A stretch of 41,790 nt of DNA from an uncultured beta proteobacterium (GCA_903897925.1 CAIUDG010000049.1:1-41790), one strand, 5' to 3'; positions 19,137 to 28,578 are shown, counted from the first letter of the stretch. The notes: a model not told the origin generated them from the sequence alone. Numbers and translations are program-made.

Positions 19137-21077
19137 TCAGTTCAGCGGTAAGGGGTACACGTGGTCCTGGGGATCCAGGTGGAAACGGGCGACAACCTGA
19201 ACCAGGTCCTGGGCGCGCAGCTTCAGCGCTTCGGCGGCCTTGGCCATCTGGGCGACCCGTGCCGAGTTTTCCTGAAGTGTCTGGTCCATGTGTTCGACGG
19301 TGCTGCAGACTTGATGCACGCTGGTGTTTTGTGCGACGCTGGCCAGGCTGATTTCACCCATCAGCAGCGTAACTTGCTGGATTGCGCCTACCACCTCTTG
19401 CATGGTGCTGCCGGCCTGATCGACCAGCGCCGTGCCGTGTTCGACGCGCCCGACACTTTCGCCTATCAGTGATTTGATTTCCTTGGCGGCAGCGGCGGAG
19501 CGCCCGGCCAGCGCCCGCACTTCGGTGGCCACCACCGCAAAACCACGGCCCTGTTCGCCTGCACGTGCGGCCTCCACCGCAGCGTTGAGTGCCAGGATAT
19601 TGGTTTGGAAGGCGATGCTGTCGATCACGCCGATGATGTCGGAAATGCGTGTGCTGGAGTCACTGATACCGCGCATGGTCTGGACCACTTCATGCACCAC
19701 TCGGCCGCCCCGGATGGCAATGTTCGAGGCTTCCTGGGCCAACTGGTTGGCCTGCCGCGCGGATTCTGCGTTTTGGCTGACGGTGACACCCAGCGCGCGC
19801 ATGGACGCGGTGGTTTGTTCCAGCGAACTGGCCTGGCCATCGGTACGTCCGGATATTTCACTGTGCCCCTGCGCAATCTGCGCGCTGGCATTGGCAACTT
19901 CGTCGGCGTCGCTGCGCACGGTGCGCACCACCAGACTGAGCTTGCGTTGCATCGATACCAGGGTGCGCAACAGCTGTCCCAGTTCATCACGGTTGCTGGG
20001 TTCGCTGGACGGACTGAGGTCGCCGTCGGCAACTGCCTGTGCCAGTTTCAGCGCGTGGCGTACCGATGCCAGTGTGGTTCGGGTCACGGCAAACATGAGC
20101 CAGGTGGTGGCGCCATAGCACAAGGCGACAAAGAGCAGGCTGTAGTACAGCGTCTGTTGGCTGGTAGTCACCACGTCCTGTAACTGCTGCTGCAGCGAGT
20201 CAAAGGACGCATCCATGAGCGATTGCTGGGCGTTCATGGTGTCGTTCAGGGACGTTACAAAACTGGCCGATGAAGTGTTGGGTGGGGTTGTGAGCATGGC
20301 ATTTCCCCGCACCAGACCGATGCCCTGGCTGGTGCGCTCCGTGGCATGTGCCAGCGGCTGCGCAAGCGTGTCTTTCAGGTGCGCGTCAGCAGCGCCGGCC
20401 AGGTCCACATACTTGCTGACCTTGCGCATGCTGTTTTCCACCGCGCTGGCCAGCGCCGCCAGGCGCGCCAGGTCTTGTGGCTCCGTGCTGCTCTTGTCGA
20501 GCGCAGCGGCCCCCAGCATGCGCAGTTGTGCCAGGCTCTCCGCCAGGCGGGGCATGTGGTCCAGCACCGCCACCTGCAGAAAATAATTGGCGGCACTGGG
20601 ATCCAGTGCAATGCCAGAAAAATTCACCAGGTCCTCCATGGTGTCGAGTTCACTGGCGACCAGCTGGGACTGGCGCGTGAAGCTGTCCGAGGCACTGAAT
20701 GAAGCCTGCTCCATGGCGGTAAGCAGCGCAGCCCAGTCATTCGAAATTTTTGCGAGGGACTGGTTCAGACCCTTGTCGTCCACCGCCTTGAGCAGATCCT
20801 GGACCTCTTTTATCGATTGGCTAAGCTCGGCCTGCTTGGCCTGGCGTTGTGCAAGCGGCGTGGTGCCTGGCAGTTCGCGGTGTTCCTGGGTCAGGCGCGT
20901 CAGGTGTATCAGTGCTTTCAAGGGGGCCATGCCTGCCAGCTCCTGTTGGGCGGCGTCTATATCGGCGAGGCGTGCCTTGACATAGATGAACAGGGGAACC
21001 GTCAACATCAGGACGGTCAGCAGGCCGATGACGAGAAATTTGTGCGCCATGCGAAGGTGGCGGGCAAGTAAAAACAT
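19137..21077 (-). CDS. Methyl-accepting chemotaxis protein
   Basis: A 646-residue transmembrane chemoreceptor with AGGA ten bases upstream. Membrane segments lie at ~12-32 and ~307-329 and enclose a long, mostly helical periplasmic domain of ~270 residues (longer than a simple four-helix bundle). A HAMP region follows ([20 protein letters not shown]), then the cytoplasmic signalling helices. The highly conserved tip is present: [20 protein letters not shown], then [19 protein letters not shown]. It should signal to CheA/CheW. The upstream gene on the same strand encodes a lone receiver domain. No cheA, cheW, cheR or cheB gene lies in the window, so it presumably uses proteins encoded elsewhere. 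Confidence 0.95.
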   Translation of the reverse strand: MFLLARHLRMAHKFLVIGLLTVLMLTVPLFIYVKARLADIDAAQQELAGMAPLKALIHLTRLTQEHRELPGTTPLAQRQAKQAELSQSIKEVQDLLKAVDDKGLNQSLAKISNDWAALLTAMEQASFSASDSFTRQSQLVASELDTMEDLVNFSGIALDPSAANYFLQVAVLDHMPRLAESLAQLRMLGAAALDKSSTEPQDLARLAALASAVENSMRKVSKYVDLAGAADAHLKDTLAQPLAHATERTSQGIGLVRGNAMLTTPPNTSSASFVTSLNDTMNAQQSLMDASFDSLQQQLQDVVTTSQQTLYYSLLFVALCYGATTWLMFAVTRTTLASVRHALKLAQAVADGDLSPSSEPSNRDELGQLLRTLVSMQRKLSLVVRTVRSDADEVANASAQIAQGHSEISGRTDGQASSLEQTTASMRALGVTVSQNAESARQANQLAQEASNIAIRGGRVVHEVVQTMRGISDSSTRISDIIGVIDSIAFQTNILALNAAVEAARAGEQGRGFAVVATEVRALAGRSAAAAKEIKSLIGESVGRVEHGTALVDQAGSTMQEVVGAIQQVTLLMGEISLASVAQNTSVHQVCSTVEHMDQTLQENSARVAQMAKAAEALKLRAQDLVQVVARFHLDPQDHVYPLPLN

Positions 21078-21211
21078 GCGGCGGAGTTCCTTTTATTTGT
21101 GTCCGGCATTGTTTTCTGATACCAGCCATGACGACAAATGAGGACGGTTCACAAGTGAACACTTGCGCAAAGGATCTGACCGGCCCAGACTGGACCGCGC
21201 CCGCCGATGCG

Positions 21212-21589
21212 CTAACCCAGGGTTTGCAGCGCGTGCTGCAGTTCCTCGTTGGAGAAGGGCTTGGACAGCACCCCCAGCACTGGCATTTGCAGGGACTGGC
21301 AGATGACCTTGGCCACGTCGATGATGTTGGCGGGCAGGGTGCTCATGATCAGCAATGGCTCTACCGGACTGCTGTCCGCCAGCTGATAGATCAGCTCGAA
21401 CCCATCCACATCGGGCATTGACAGGTCCAGAATCAGGGCGCTGTAGACCTGCTGCTTGCGCGCCAGGTTCAGGGCATTGGCGCTGCTGAAGCTTTGCACC
21501 TGGAAACCCATGGCCTGCAGCATCTCGCACACTAGCACCAGTGTGGTTTGATCGTCGTCAACTACCGCGATGGTGCGTGGTTTGCTCAT
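21212..21589 (-). CDS. Single-domain response regulator (CheY-like receiver)
   Basis: A 125-residue protein consisting only of a receiver domain. It has the acidic triad AVVDDDQT, the phospho-acceptor Asp in SALILDLSMPDVDGFE, a Ser/Thr switch near LLIMSTLPA and the lysine in GVLSKPFSNEE. It has no DNA-binding or enzymatic output. It lies 134 nt upstream of the chemoreceptor gene on the same strand and is divergent from the MASE3 hybrid kinase gene, so it could be a phosphate sink, a motor or adaptor regulator, or a partner of that kinase. No strong ribosome-binding site is visible before the ATG at 21589. Confidence 0.88.
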   Translation of the reverse strand: MSKPRTIAVVDDDQTTLVLVCEMLQAMGFQVQSFSSANALNLARKQQVYSALILDLSMPDVDGFELIYQLADSSPVEPLLIMSTLPANIIDVAKVICQSLQMPVLGVLSKPFSNEELQHALQTLG

Positions 21590-21839
21590 GCTGTCTTTGG
21601 TGAGGCCGTAATGGCCAATGGGGATAGTGAAGTGTAAGCGCAGCGATTCAGGTCCGCATGATAGCGATTTGCAGTGCCTGCCGTTCGCACCTTCTTGTGG
21701 GCGCCTGAAAACCAGCAGCCCGGGTTTGCCCGCTGTCGCCCTTTAATGCGATTAAACTTGATGCGCGGCGGTTCAGGTGCTAGCACCCGAGCCATCCATA
21801 TTTCTGGAGACATCCGATGCAGGGAAGGGCCGAACGTCT
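21590..21839. other. Intergenic region between divergent receiver and hybrid-kinase genes
   Basis: No gene, RNA or clear hairpin is supported. It must hold the promoters for the leftward receiver gene and the rightward kinase operon. Short open frames here have no recognisable domain. Confidence 0.4.
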
Positions 21840-21935
21840 ATGCCAATGATGGTGCTGGATGGTGATGCGCTGGTGGCGGCCAAGCTGGGCCAGCGCTTGC
21901 GCAACAGGAATGTGCGGATTCGATGCGTATCCTGA
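21840..21935 (+). CDS. Possible 31-residue leader ORF overlapping the hybrid-kinase start
   Basis: An ATG preceded at about ten bases by AGGGAAGGG opens a 31-codon frame (MPMMVLDGDALVAAKLGQRL and on) that ends in TGA 13 nt inside the kinase gene. The pattern of the peptide (hydrophobic strand, D-G-D, amphipathic helix) resembles the first strand and helix of a receiver domain, so it may be a remnant. It may also be a leader that couples translation to the kinase, whose own ribosome-binding site is poor. It is equally possible that it is not translated. Confidence 0.2.
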   Translation: MPMMVLDGDALVAAKLGQRLRNRNVRIRCVS

Positions 21936-24745
21936 ATTTGCCAGCGCAGTCGGTGGCCGACCACCATCTCGTACCCGGCCACTACCAGTCGCTGTTGCTG
22001 CCGGTGTTGCTGGCCGCCGTGCTGGTTGCCACCAGTGCCATGGGATACCAGTGGTTTCATTCTCTGTTAGAGCTCAGCACCGTGGTGGTGGGCATGGCCC
22101 TTTACCTGATTGCCCGGCGCACCTATGCGCTGACCCAGAGCGCCTATTTGCTGTGCGTGGCGGTGGGATTTTTCTGGTCCTCCTTCATCGATATTTTTCA
22201 TACCCTGAGCTACGAAGGCATGACCAAAGGGGTGCAGTTGCGTGCCGACGCGCCGCCCTTGCTGTGGCTGTGTGCGCGCACCATTCAGGTGGGCCTGCTG
22301 GTGCTGGCACCCCGCTATCTGCGCCAGAAATCGATTCCGCCGTGGCTATTCATGGCCGTCGGTGTCTGTTCCCTGTTGCTGATAGGGGCGGTATTCAATG
22401 ACCTGTTTCCGCTCGGCTGGACCTCGGCGGACGGACTGACGCCGTTCAAGATCGGCTGGGAGTGGGCACTGGTGCTGTTGTATGGGGTCGCCCTGGTGAC
22501 CCTGCTGCAGCAGCCTGCGTCAGTGATGTCGCCGCCGTTGCGCAAGGTAATGGCGGGCGTGCTGGTGCTGGGCATGGGCACCGAGTTGTGCTTTACCTGG
22601 TACCAGCAGATGTCGGCCCTGAGCAATATGCTGGGTCACGTGCTGAAGCTGTGGGCCTATTGTTTGATGTTCTGGGTCATTGGCGAATACATGCTGAGCC
22701 AGCCCAAGCGGCTGTTGCGCCGGCAGGCTGTGATGCTGGAGATGGTGGTGTCGCGGGTGCCCGGCATGACCTATCAGGTTCAGCGCCTGCGTGATGGTTC
22801 GTACCGGGTGCCGTTCATCAGCGAGGGCGTCACGCAGATACTGGAATTCAGCGCCGACCTGGTACAGCAGGATGCCGACAAGATATTTGCCCGCATCGTG
22901 CCGGAAGACCTGGCGCAAGTGCAGGCCCGGATGGAGCAGTCGTTTGAAACCCTGGTGCCCTGGTCGGCGGAGTGGCAGGTGCAGTTGCCGCAGCAGGGGC
23001 GGCGCTGGCAGCGCGGTGAAAGTTCGATTCCGATGTTGCAGGCCGATGGCAGCTATATCTGGGTCGTGCACGTGCAGGACATCACCGAACAACGGCGCTT
23101 GCAGAACGAGGTGGCGCTGCACCGCGACCACCTGGCACGCCTGGTTGACGAGCGCACGGCGGCGCTGAATCAGGCCGTGGCCCAGGCCCAGGAGGCGTCG
23201 CGCGCGAAGAGCGAATTCCTGTCCAATATGAGCCACGAAATCCGCACGCCACTGAACGGCATTATTGGTCTGGCCTTGATTGGCGCGCGCACGCCGCAGC
23301 TGGCGGTTGCTTGGCCGTATCTGACACAAATCCAGGAATCCGGTCGCCTGCTGCTGGCCCTGGTGGACGGCGTGCTCGACATGGCCAAGGTCGACGCCGG
23401 CATGATGCGGCTGGAACAGGAGCCATTCGCCATCCGCGACGCGATTCGCCGCTCGGTGCAAATGGTGGCGCCGCGTGCCGATGCCAAAGGTTTGCCGATC
23501 CATCTGAACCTGGACCCGGAACTGGTGCCCGCCATCATCGGGGATGAGACGCGGCTGATTCAGATTCTCAACAATCTGCTCAGCAACGCTGTCAAATTCA
23601 CCGAGCGCGGCGAAGTGCGCGTTAGTGCCAAGTCGCTGCGCGTGCACGGTGCGCACTGGTTGCTGCTGTCGGTGCTGGATACCGGCATGGGCATGGATGA
23701 AGCGCAGTCAGCGCGTATCTTTCAACCATTTGAGCAGGGCCACAGCGGCATCGCCCGCACTTTTGGCGGCACCGGGCTGGGCCTGACCATCTGCAAGCGC
23801 ATGGTCGAACTGATGGGCGGGCGTATCGATGTCTCGAGCCAGCCCGCGGTGGGCTCCTGCTTTACGGTGCGCATTCCCTGCGCGGAGGCGCGCATTGACG
23901 CGACCGTGCCCAGCCTGGCCCAGGCCACCGGTGCTGCGAAGCAGCGCTTGCAGGGCATGCATATCCTGGCCGCCGAGGACGACCCGGTGAACCAGTGGGT
24001 GCTGCGCGAACTGCTGGAGCAGGAAGGCGCTACGGTGCACATGGCGGAAGACGGCATGCAGGCCTTGCAGGCGCTTGACGCAGAGCGGAATTTCACGGCG
24101 CTGATCACCGATGTGCAGATGCCGGGCATGGATGGCTATGCGCTGGCGCGCAGCGCGCTGCAACGCTATCCGGCGCTGCCGGTGATTGGCCTGACCGCTT
24201 ATGCAACAAGTGAGGTGCGCCAGGCTTGTCTGCAGGCGGGCATGACGGGTCACCTGACCAAGCCACTCGACCTGGAAAAGCTGGTCGCTTTGCTGACCCA
24301 CAGCGGTGATGGCCAGCCGCCCGAAGCGCTCACCGGCCCGGCCCCCCTGGAGCCGGATGCCGCTGTGCCGGGTCGCGCCAGCAGTGCGGCGCCGGCGCTG
24401 GTGGATTGGGCCGACCTGGAGCAGCGCCTGCAACGCCGACAGGGCCGCCTGTTGTTCCTGCAGACCTTCCTGCAAACCTATTCCGAGGTGGCCGACCAAT
24501 TGCGCGCGGGCGCACGCGCTGGCGATGTGCCGCAAGTGCAGCGGCTGGCGCACAAATTGTGCGGCGCCGCCGGGTTCCTCGGCGCCCGCGGGGTGCAGAG
24601 CATGGCGGCGGCGCTGGAGGCACAAGGCGCCAGCGCGCCGCAGCTGCAGGTCGAACCGACCCTGCAACTGGCGCAGCAACTCGAGGCGCTGTTGCAGGAA
24701 GTACGGGTCCAGGAACAGTTATTACAAACCATGGAAGGGCACTGA
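21923..24745 (+). CDS. MASE3-PAS hybrid histidine kinase with REC and HPt
   Basis: A 940-residue membrane kinase. Residues ~22-258 hold about seven membrane segments of the MASE3 sensor type (WFHSLLELSTVVVGMALYLI, then FIDIFHTLSYEGM). A PAS domain follows (about 275-390). HisKA has H438 in [14 protein letters not shown]. The ATPase has NAVKFTERGE, DTGMGM and [10 protein letters not shown]. The receiver has D730 (ALITDVQMPGMDG) and K780. The C-terminal HPt has H877 in LAHKLCGAAGFLGA. It would sense a membrane or cytosolic signal and pass phosphate to an unlinked regulator. Its stop is followed at once by the ATG of the next gene (TGAATG), so it heads a three-gene operon. The lone receiver encoded divergently is a candidate target. 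Confidence 0.93.
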   Translation: MRILNLPAQSVADHHLVPGHYQSLLLPVLLAAVLVATSAMGYQWFHSLLELSTVVVGMALYLIARRTYALTQSAYLLCVAVGFFWSSFIDIFHTLSYEGMTKGVQLRADAPPLLWLCARTIQVGLLVLAPRYLRQKSIPPWLFMAVGVCSLLLIGAVFNDLFPLGWTSADGLTPFKIGWEWALVLLYGVALVTLLQQPASVMSPPLRKVMAGVLVLGMGTELCFTWYQQMSALSNMLGHVLKLWAYCLMFWVIGEYMLSQPKRLLRRQAVMLEMVVSRVPGMTYQVQRLRDGSYRVPFISEGVTQILEFSADLVQQDADKIFARIVPEDLAQVQARMEQSFETLVPWSAEWQVQLPQQGRRWQRGESSIPMLQADGSYIWVVHVQDITEQRRLQNEVALHRDHLARLVDERTAALNQAVAQAQEASRAKSEFLSNMSHEIRTPLNGIIGLALIGARTPQLAVAWPYLTQIQESGRLLLALVDGVLDMAKVDAGMMRLEQEPFAIRDAIRRSVQMVAPRADAKGLPIHLNLDPELVPAIIGDETRLIQILNNLLSNAVKFTERGEVRVSAKSLRVHGAHWLLLSVLDTGMGMDEAQSARIFQPFEQGHSGIARTFGGTGLGLTICKRMVELMGGRIDVSSQPAVGSCFTVRIPCAEARIDATVPSLAQATGAAKQRLQGMHILAAEDDPVNQWVLRELLEQEGATVHMAEDGMQALQALDAERNFTALITDVQMPGMDGYALARSALQRYPALPVIGLTAYATSEVRQACLQAGMTGHLTKPLDLEKLVALLTHSGDGQPPEALTGPAPLEPDAAVPGRASSAAPALVDWADLEQRLQRRQGRLLFLQTFLQTYSEVADQLRAGARAGDVPQVQRLAHKLCGAAGFLGARGVQSMAAALEAQGASAPQLQVEPTLQLAQQLEALLQEVRVQEQLLQTMEGH

Positions 24746-26455
24746 ATGCCTATGACTTTGCGTCCTGACGCCGATTTCGCCCGCAAGGGGGTTGCCGCCC
24801 TGGTGCGCTGGATGTCGGCCTGTGCCTATCTGTTGCCGGCGATTCCGGTGCTCTACCTGAAGCTCTGGCAGAACCCGGCGCTGCAGCTGGAGGACCACAG
24901 CCTGCATGAAATTGCCATTTTGGTGGCGACGCTGGAAGGGCTGGTCATCAGTTACGTCTGTTGGCGTTGCTATCTGCAGTCCGGCGAACGCCTGGTGCAG
25001 CGCCTGACGCAAGGTTTTCTGGGTTTTACCGTGGTCTATTCGCTGCACGGTGTATTTACCCCGGTGGCGGCGCACCACACCATGCTGTTTCTGCTTTACG
25101 GCCCGGCTTCGCGGCTGCTCATGAGTGTGCTGTTGTTCCAGGCGGTGCGCGCCAGCAAGGCTGGCGCCGATGCGCCAGCAACCCGCTTGCAGGCCGCCGG
25201 CTGGTGGCGCTTCCTGGCGGGCATGGTGCTGATCAATCTGCTGGTGGCATGGGTCGCCACCAGCGCGCTGGGGCAACAACCCTGGTTGCGCATTGCGTTG
25301 GAATACGCCGCCGCAGGTTTCAATCTGGCGGCCCTGGTGCTGCTACGCCGGGGCGATGGCGGCCGCCCTTTGTTGCGCTATTTTGCCCATGCCCTGGTCT
25401 GGTTTGCCGTGTCGTCCCTGGGCTTTGTCTGGGCCGAACCCTGGAACCACCTGTGGTGGCTGTCGCACGGCACCTTCGCGATCGGCTTTTCGATTCTCGG
25501 TTTTGGCGTCTGCAAGGCCTATTTGAACGGGCAGGCGCTGGGCCGGGTGTTTGCTGTGGATGCGCTGTTTGACGATGTGGAGCACCACAACGCCCAGCTG
25601 AAACAGGCGTGCCAGGTGCTGGGCGAAAAAAATGCCGAGCTGCTGCGCCAAATTACCGATCTGGAACGTTCGCAGCAGGCCTTCAAGACGCTGTTTGCCA
25701 CGGTCCCGGACGGCATTCTGATTGTCGAAATGGGCGGCAAGGTGCTGAAAGCCAACGCGGTAGTGGAGCGTTTGCTCGGCTACGCGCCGAACGCCCTGAA
25801 CGGCATGCAGGTGGAAATGCTGATGCCCAGTGGCTACCGCGAACTGCATACCAGCAAGCGTGAACGCTACGAGTACATGCCGCAAACCCGGCGCATGGGT
25901 TCGGTGCGCACGCCGATGCCGTGCCTGCGCAGTGACGGCACGCTGTGCTACTGCGACATCAGCATTGGTGGCCTGGTATTTCAGGGCGAGCAGTGCCTGG
26001 TGACATTTCTGCGCGAAGTCGGTGCGGACGCCGGCAAGCCGCCGCTTGCTGACGCTGAGCCGGCCGAACAAGCGCGCCGCACGCTGCTCACTTCGGTGCT
26101 GGAGTTGGTGCCGCAGATGCTGTTCGAAATTCGTCGCAGCGCGCAGGGCAGCTACTCCTGCGTTTCCCATAGCGAGACCTGCGTTCAGGGGCTGGCGATG
26201 GACGCCGCGCTGGCGCCGGAGAAATGGATGCAACTGTTTCTGAGCCGGGTATTGCCTGCAGACTTGCCCCAGGTAATCGAGGCGCTGGAGGCCGGCGCCT
26301 TTGAAGGCTCCCGGTTGGCCCTGCGCTGGCGCCACCAACTGCCTGGCAAGCCGGTGCAGGAGTTCCGACTGGAGTCCACCGCATCGCAAGGCGACCCGGA
26401 TGGCAACTTGCGCTGGCTGTGCCTGGTTCAACCCGTGGCGCCTGGCGGGCTATGA
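24746..26455 (+). CDS. Seven-TM membrane sensor with PAS domains and no output domain
   Basis: A 569-residue protein that starts directly after the kinase stop codon. Residues ~17-265 contain about seven to eight hydrophobic segments (ACAYLLPAIPVLYLKLW, IAILVATLEGLVISYVCW, GFLGFTVVYSLHGVFTP, FLAGMVLINLLVAWVATSAL). The layout (a glutamate in one helix and an HGVFT motif after the third) recalls MASE-type sensor domains, but I cannot name the family. A helical linker (about 270-310) leads to a PAS domain (SQQAFKTLFATVPDGILIVE). A second, poorly conserved PAS-like region fills about 440-560. No kinase, GGDEF, EAL, receiver or methyl-accepting module is present. Its position between the kinase and another sensor-only protein suggests it is an accessory input subunit. 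Confidence 0.75.
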   Translation: MPMTLRPDADFARKGVAALVRWMSACAYLLPAIPVLYLKLWQNPALQLEDHSLHEIAILVATLEGLVISYVCWRCYLQSGERLVQRLTQGFLGFTVVYSLHGVFTPVAAHHTMLFLLYGPASRLLMSVLLFQAVRASKAGADAPATRLQAAGWWRFLAGMVLINLLVAWVATSALGQQPWLRIALEYAAAGFNLAALVLLRRGDGGRPLLRYFAHALVWFAVSSLGFVWAEPWNHLWWLSHGTFAIGFSILGFGVCKAYLNGQALGRVFAVDALFDDVEHHNAQLKQACQVLGEKNAELLRQITDLERSQQAFKTLFATVPDGILIVEMGGKVLKANAVVERLLGYAPNALNGMQVEMLMPSGYRELHTSKRERYEYMPQTRRMGSVRTPMPCLRSDGTLCYCDISIGGLVFQGEQCLVTFLREVGADAGKPPLADAEPAEQARRTLLTSVLELVPQMLFEIRRSAQGSYSCVSHSETCVQGLAMDAALAPEKWMQLFLSRVLPADLPQVIEALEAGAFEGSRLALRWRHQLPGKPVQEFRLESTASQGDPDGNLRWLCLVQPVAPGGL

Positions 26456-28212
26456 ACCGCATACCCTTGTCAGAGCACGGGCAGCGCAAATTGCGCACCG
26501 TATGGAAGGTGCTGGTCTTGGCCAATGGGGTGGTGTGCCTCGGCGTGGTGCTGTTTTTCTATGTCTGGCAGGCCTCGGTGCTGGACAGCACCCGGCGCGA
26601 GCAGGGCTTGGCGGTCAGCAACCTGGCCCAGAGCATGAGCCAGACCATCAATGCCGAATTGACACAGGTAGACAGCGGCCTGAAGCAACTCGCCTACAAC
26701 CTGGACACCAGCGCCCGGGCCGGGCCCTTGCGGCCCGCGTCCATTGACGCCCTGTTGCGTTCGCAGCAGGACCTTATTCCGTTTGTTGATGCCATGCGCC
26801 TGACAGATGCCCAGGGCAATGTCATGTACGGCCAGGGCGTAGATCGCAGCAATCCGGTCAATATCGGAGGGCAAGCGATTTTTGCCCAGGTGCGTGCCAG
26901 TCGCGATGGCGACTTATGGGTCAGTGAACCGCACGTATCGCAAGTCAGCCAGCGCTGGATACTGACCCTGGCGCGCCGCCTGCAGCAGCACGATGGCAGT
27001 TTTGCCGGAATGCTGTATGCCACCGTTGGCAGCAGCCATTTCAGTGATCTGTTTGCCAGCGTGCAACTGGGCAACCACGGCGCCATCAGCCTGCGCAGTT
27101 CCAGCCTGCAATTGGTGGCCCGGGTGTCGATCGACCAGAGTGGCCCCACCGCCATCGGCAGCAGCACCGTGTCGAGCGAACTGACCGCCGCGCTGAAGCG
27201 GGCGCCGCTGTTTGGCGTGTACGACTCGCCCACCGCGCTGGACGGCATTGAACGCCAGAATGCCTACTGCCGGGTGTTGAACTTTCCCTTGCTGGTGATT
27301 GCCGGCCTGGGCATGGACATGTACCAGGGCCCCTGGCTGAAACAGTTGTCGCAAATTGGTTTGCTGTGTTTCCTGTGCCTGTTGGCGCTGGCGCTGATGA
27401 GCGTGCTGGCCTACATGGCGATGCGGCGGGAAATATTGGCGCGCGACGCGATGGAGCGTGAGTTTCAGCACAGCCGTTCGCTGATTGACGCTTCCAGTGA
27501 CGGAATCCACGTGTTGAATGCCGCCGGCGATCTGGTCCAATGCAATGCCATGTTTGCCCAGTTGCTGGGTTTTCGCAGCGACTTTTTAATCGGGCGGCCG
27601 CTGGCGTTCTGGACCGATCTGGCACTGGTGGCCCTGGCCCAGGCGCAACACGCGCAGTCCCCCACGCTGCCCGGGCACGTCGATGGCCGCTATCGCCGCA
27701 GCGATGCGTCCTACCTTGATGTAGAGGTCAGTTTCCGCCAGGTGCAGTCGCCACTGGGCGATCTGACCTTTTGCTCGGCGCGCGACATCACTGCGCGCAA
27801 GGCGGTGGAGCAAACGCTGGTGCGCACGCAAGCCTTGCTTCAGGCCTTGGGGCGGGCGGTGCCGTCGGCCTGTCTGGTGGTGCGCCACCAGAATGACAGC
27901 ATCCAATATGTCAACCACCGTTTTTGTGTCTTGTGGAATGTGCTGCACCTGGAGGCCGCATTGGACGCCGGCAAGCTGAGCTATTCCCAGCTCTTGTTGG
28001 CAATGCAGCCAGCGCTGGCGGACCCGCAGGCATTTTTTGCCACGCGCATGCAGCTGGAGGATGAAACCCAGAGCGCCACGCTGCAAGACCAGGTGCGGCT
28101 GCTGGAGCAGCGCGTGCTGCGGCGTTATTCGGCACCGGTGAACGACGCTGCCGGCAACTATGTCGGGCGCCTGTACCTGTTTGACGAGGAAGCTCGCGTC
28201 CTGGCCCCTTAA
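26452..28212 (+). CDS. Cache-PAS-PAS membrane sensor with no output domain
   Basis: A 586-residue protein. Its ATG overlaps the previous stop (ATGA at 26452-26455), so translation is probably coupled. A membrane segment at ~20-42 and another at ~298-322 enclose a ~255-residue double-Cache-type domain (SVLDSTRREQGLAVSNLAQS, LIPFVDAMRLTDAQGNVMYG, FSDLFASVQLGNHGAISLRS, PLLVIAGLGMDMY). Cache domains of this layout sense small extracellular ligands. A PAS domain follows (SLIDASSDGIHVLNAAGDLV) and a second PAS-like region ends the protein. No enzymatic or methyl-accepting output is present, which is unusual for a double-Cache protein. It is the third gene of the MASE3-kinase operon. Confidence 0.8.
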   Translation: MNRIPLSEHGQRKLRTVWKVLVLANGVVCLGVVLFFYVWQASVLDSTRREQGLAVSNLAQSMSQTINAELTQVDSGLKQLAYNLDTSARAGPLRPASIDALLRSQQDLIPFVDAMRLTDAQGNVMYGQGVDRSNPVNIGGQAIFAQVRASRDGDLWVSEPHVSQVSQRWILTLARRLQQHDGSFAGMLYATVGSSHFSDLFASVQLGNHGAISLRSSSLQLVARVSIDQSGPTAIGSSTVSSELTAALKRAPLFGVYDSPTALDGIERQNAYCRVLNFPLLVIAGLGMDMYQGPWLKQLSQIGLLCFLCLLALALMSVLAYMAMRREILARDAMEREFQHSRSLIDASSDGIHVLNAAGDLVQCNAMFAQLLGFRSDFLIGRPLAFWTDLALVALAQAQHAQSPTLPGHVDGRYRRSDASYLDVEVSFRQVQSPLGDLTFCSARDITARKAVEQTLVRTQALLQALGRAVPSACLVVRHQNDSIQYVNHRFCVLWNVLHLEAALDAGKLSYSQLLLAMQPALADPQAFFATRMQLEDETQSATLQDQVRLLEQRVLRRYSAPVNDAAGNYVGRLYLFDEEARVLAP

Positions 28213-28234
28213 GGCCGGGACGCGCCCGATTTCT

Positions 28235-28432
28235 TTACGACTCGTCGCGTGGTGGGGCGTCCTCGGCCAGTCCGCTGGGTACCCAGTTGACCTCGTGCTG
28301 CTGCAGGTAATCCCGAATCAAGCGGCGCACAACCTGCGACGGTGTCACATCCTGCTTCGCACAGAGGGCCTCCAGGGCCTTTTTCTTGGCGGGGTCAATG
28401 AGCAGCGTAAGCCGGGCGGTTTTGAGTTCCAT
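28235..28432 (-). CDS. Ribbon-helix-helix (CopG/Arc-type) DNA-binding protein
   Basis: A 65-residue protein with AGGAATATCC just before its ATG. The N-terminal strand TARLTLLIDPAKKKALEALC, the helix and turn DVTPSQVVRRLIRDYL and the total length match CopG-family ribbon-helix-helix repressors, which bind DNA as dimers with the beta strand in the major groove. No toxin gene is adjacent. It lies divergent from the hydrogenase-like operon, with about 230 bp of AT-rich DNA holding repeated AACATT elements between them. It may therefore regulate that operon and itself, but this is inferred from position only. Confidence 0.8.
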   Translation of the reverse strand: MELKTARLTLLIDPAKKKALEALCAKQDVTPSQVVRRLIRDYLQQHEVNWVPSGLAEDAPPRDES

Positions 28433-28510
28433 GGATATTCCTTCTCATGGGATTCTAATTGGATGCAAATCAGCGCCTGTGACGGCGCCCTGAGTCTCCC
28501 ATAAGCATGG

Positions 28511-28578
28511 TAATAACATTAACATTCAATCATCATTTGAAGCACTATAATGTTGCTAAAGTTAACATCTGATGATGA
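28511..28578. promoter_or_regulatory. Candidate promoter/operator between RHH gene and Ehr operon
   Basis: This AT-rich segment contrasts with the GC-rich DNA around it. AACATT occurs twice in tandem (28515-28520 and 28521-28526) and its reverse complement AATGTT once (28549-28554). AATCATCAT (28528-28536) is mirrored by ATGATGA (28572-28578), giving a broad dyad. TTAACAT recurs at 28562-28568. TATAAT at 28546-28551 is a perfect -10 box for rightward transcription, but no good -35 is seen at the right distance, so an activator may be needed. The repeated short elements are the kind of array that ribbon-helix-helix proteins bind. Confidence 0.45.

Noticed and set aside
22520..23656. Long reverse-strand open frame of 378 codons opposite the MASE3 kinase gene
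   Set aside because: Its translation is rich in His, Gln and Arg with no domain. It is the antisense shadow of a strongly supported kinase in GC-rich DNA.
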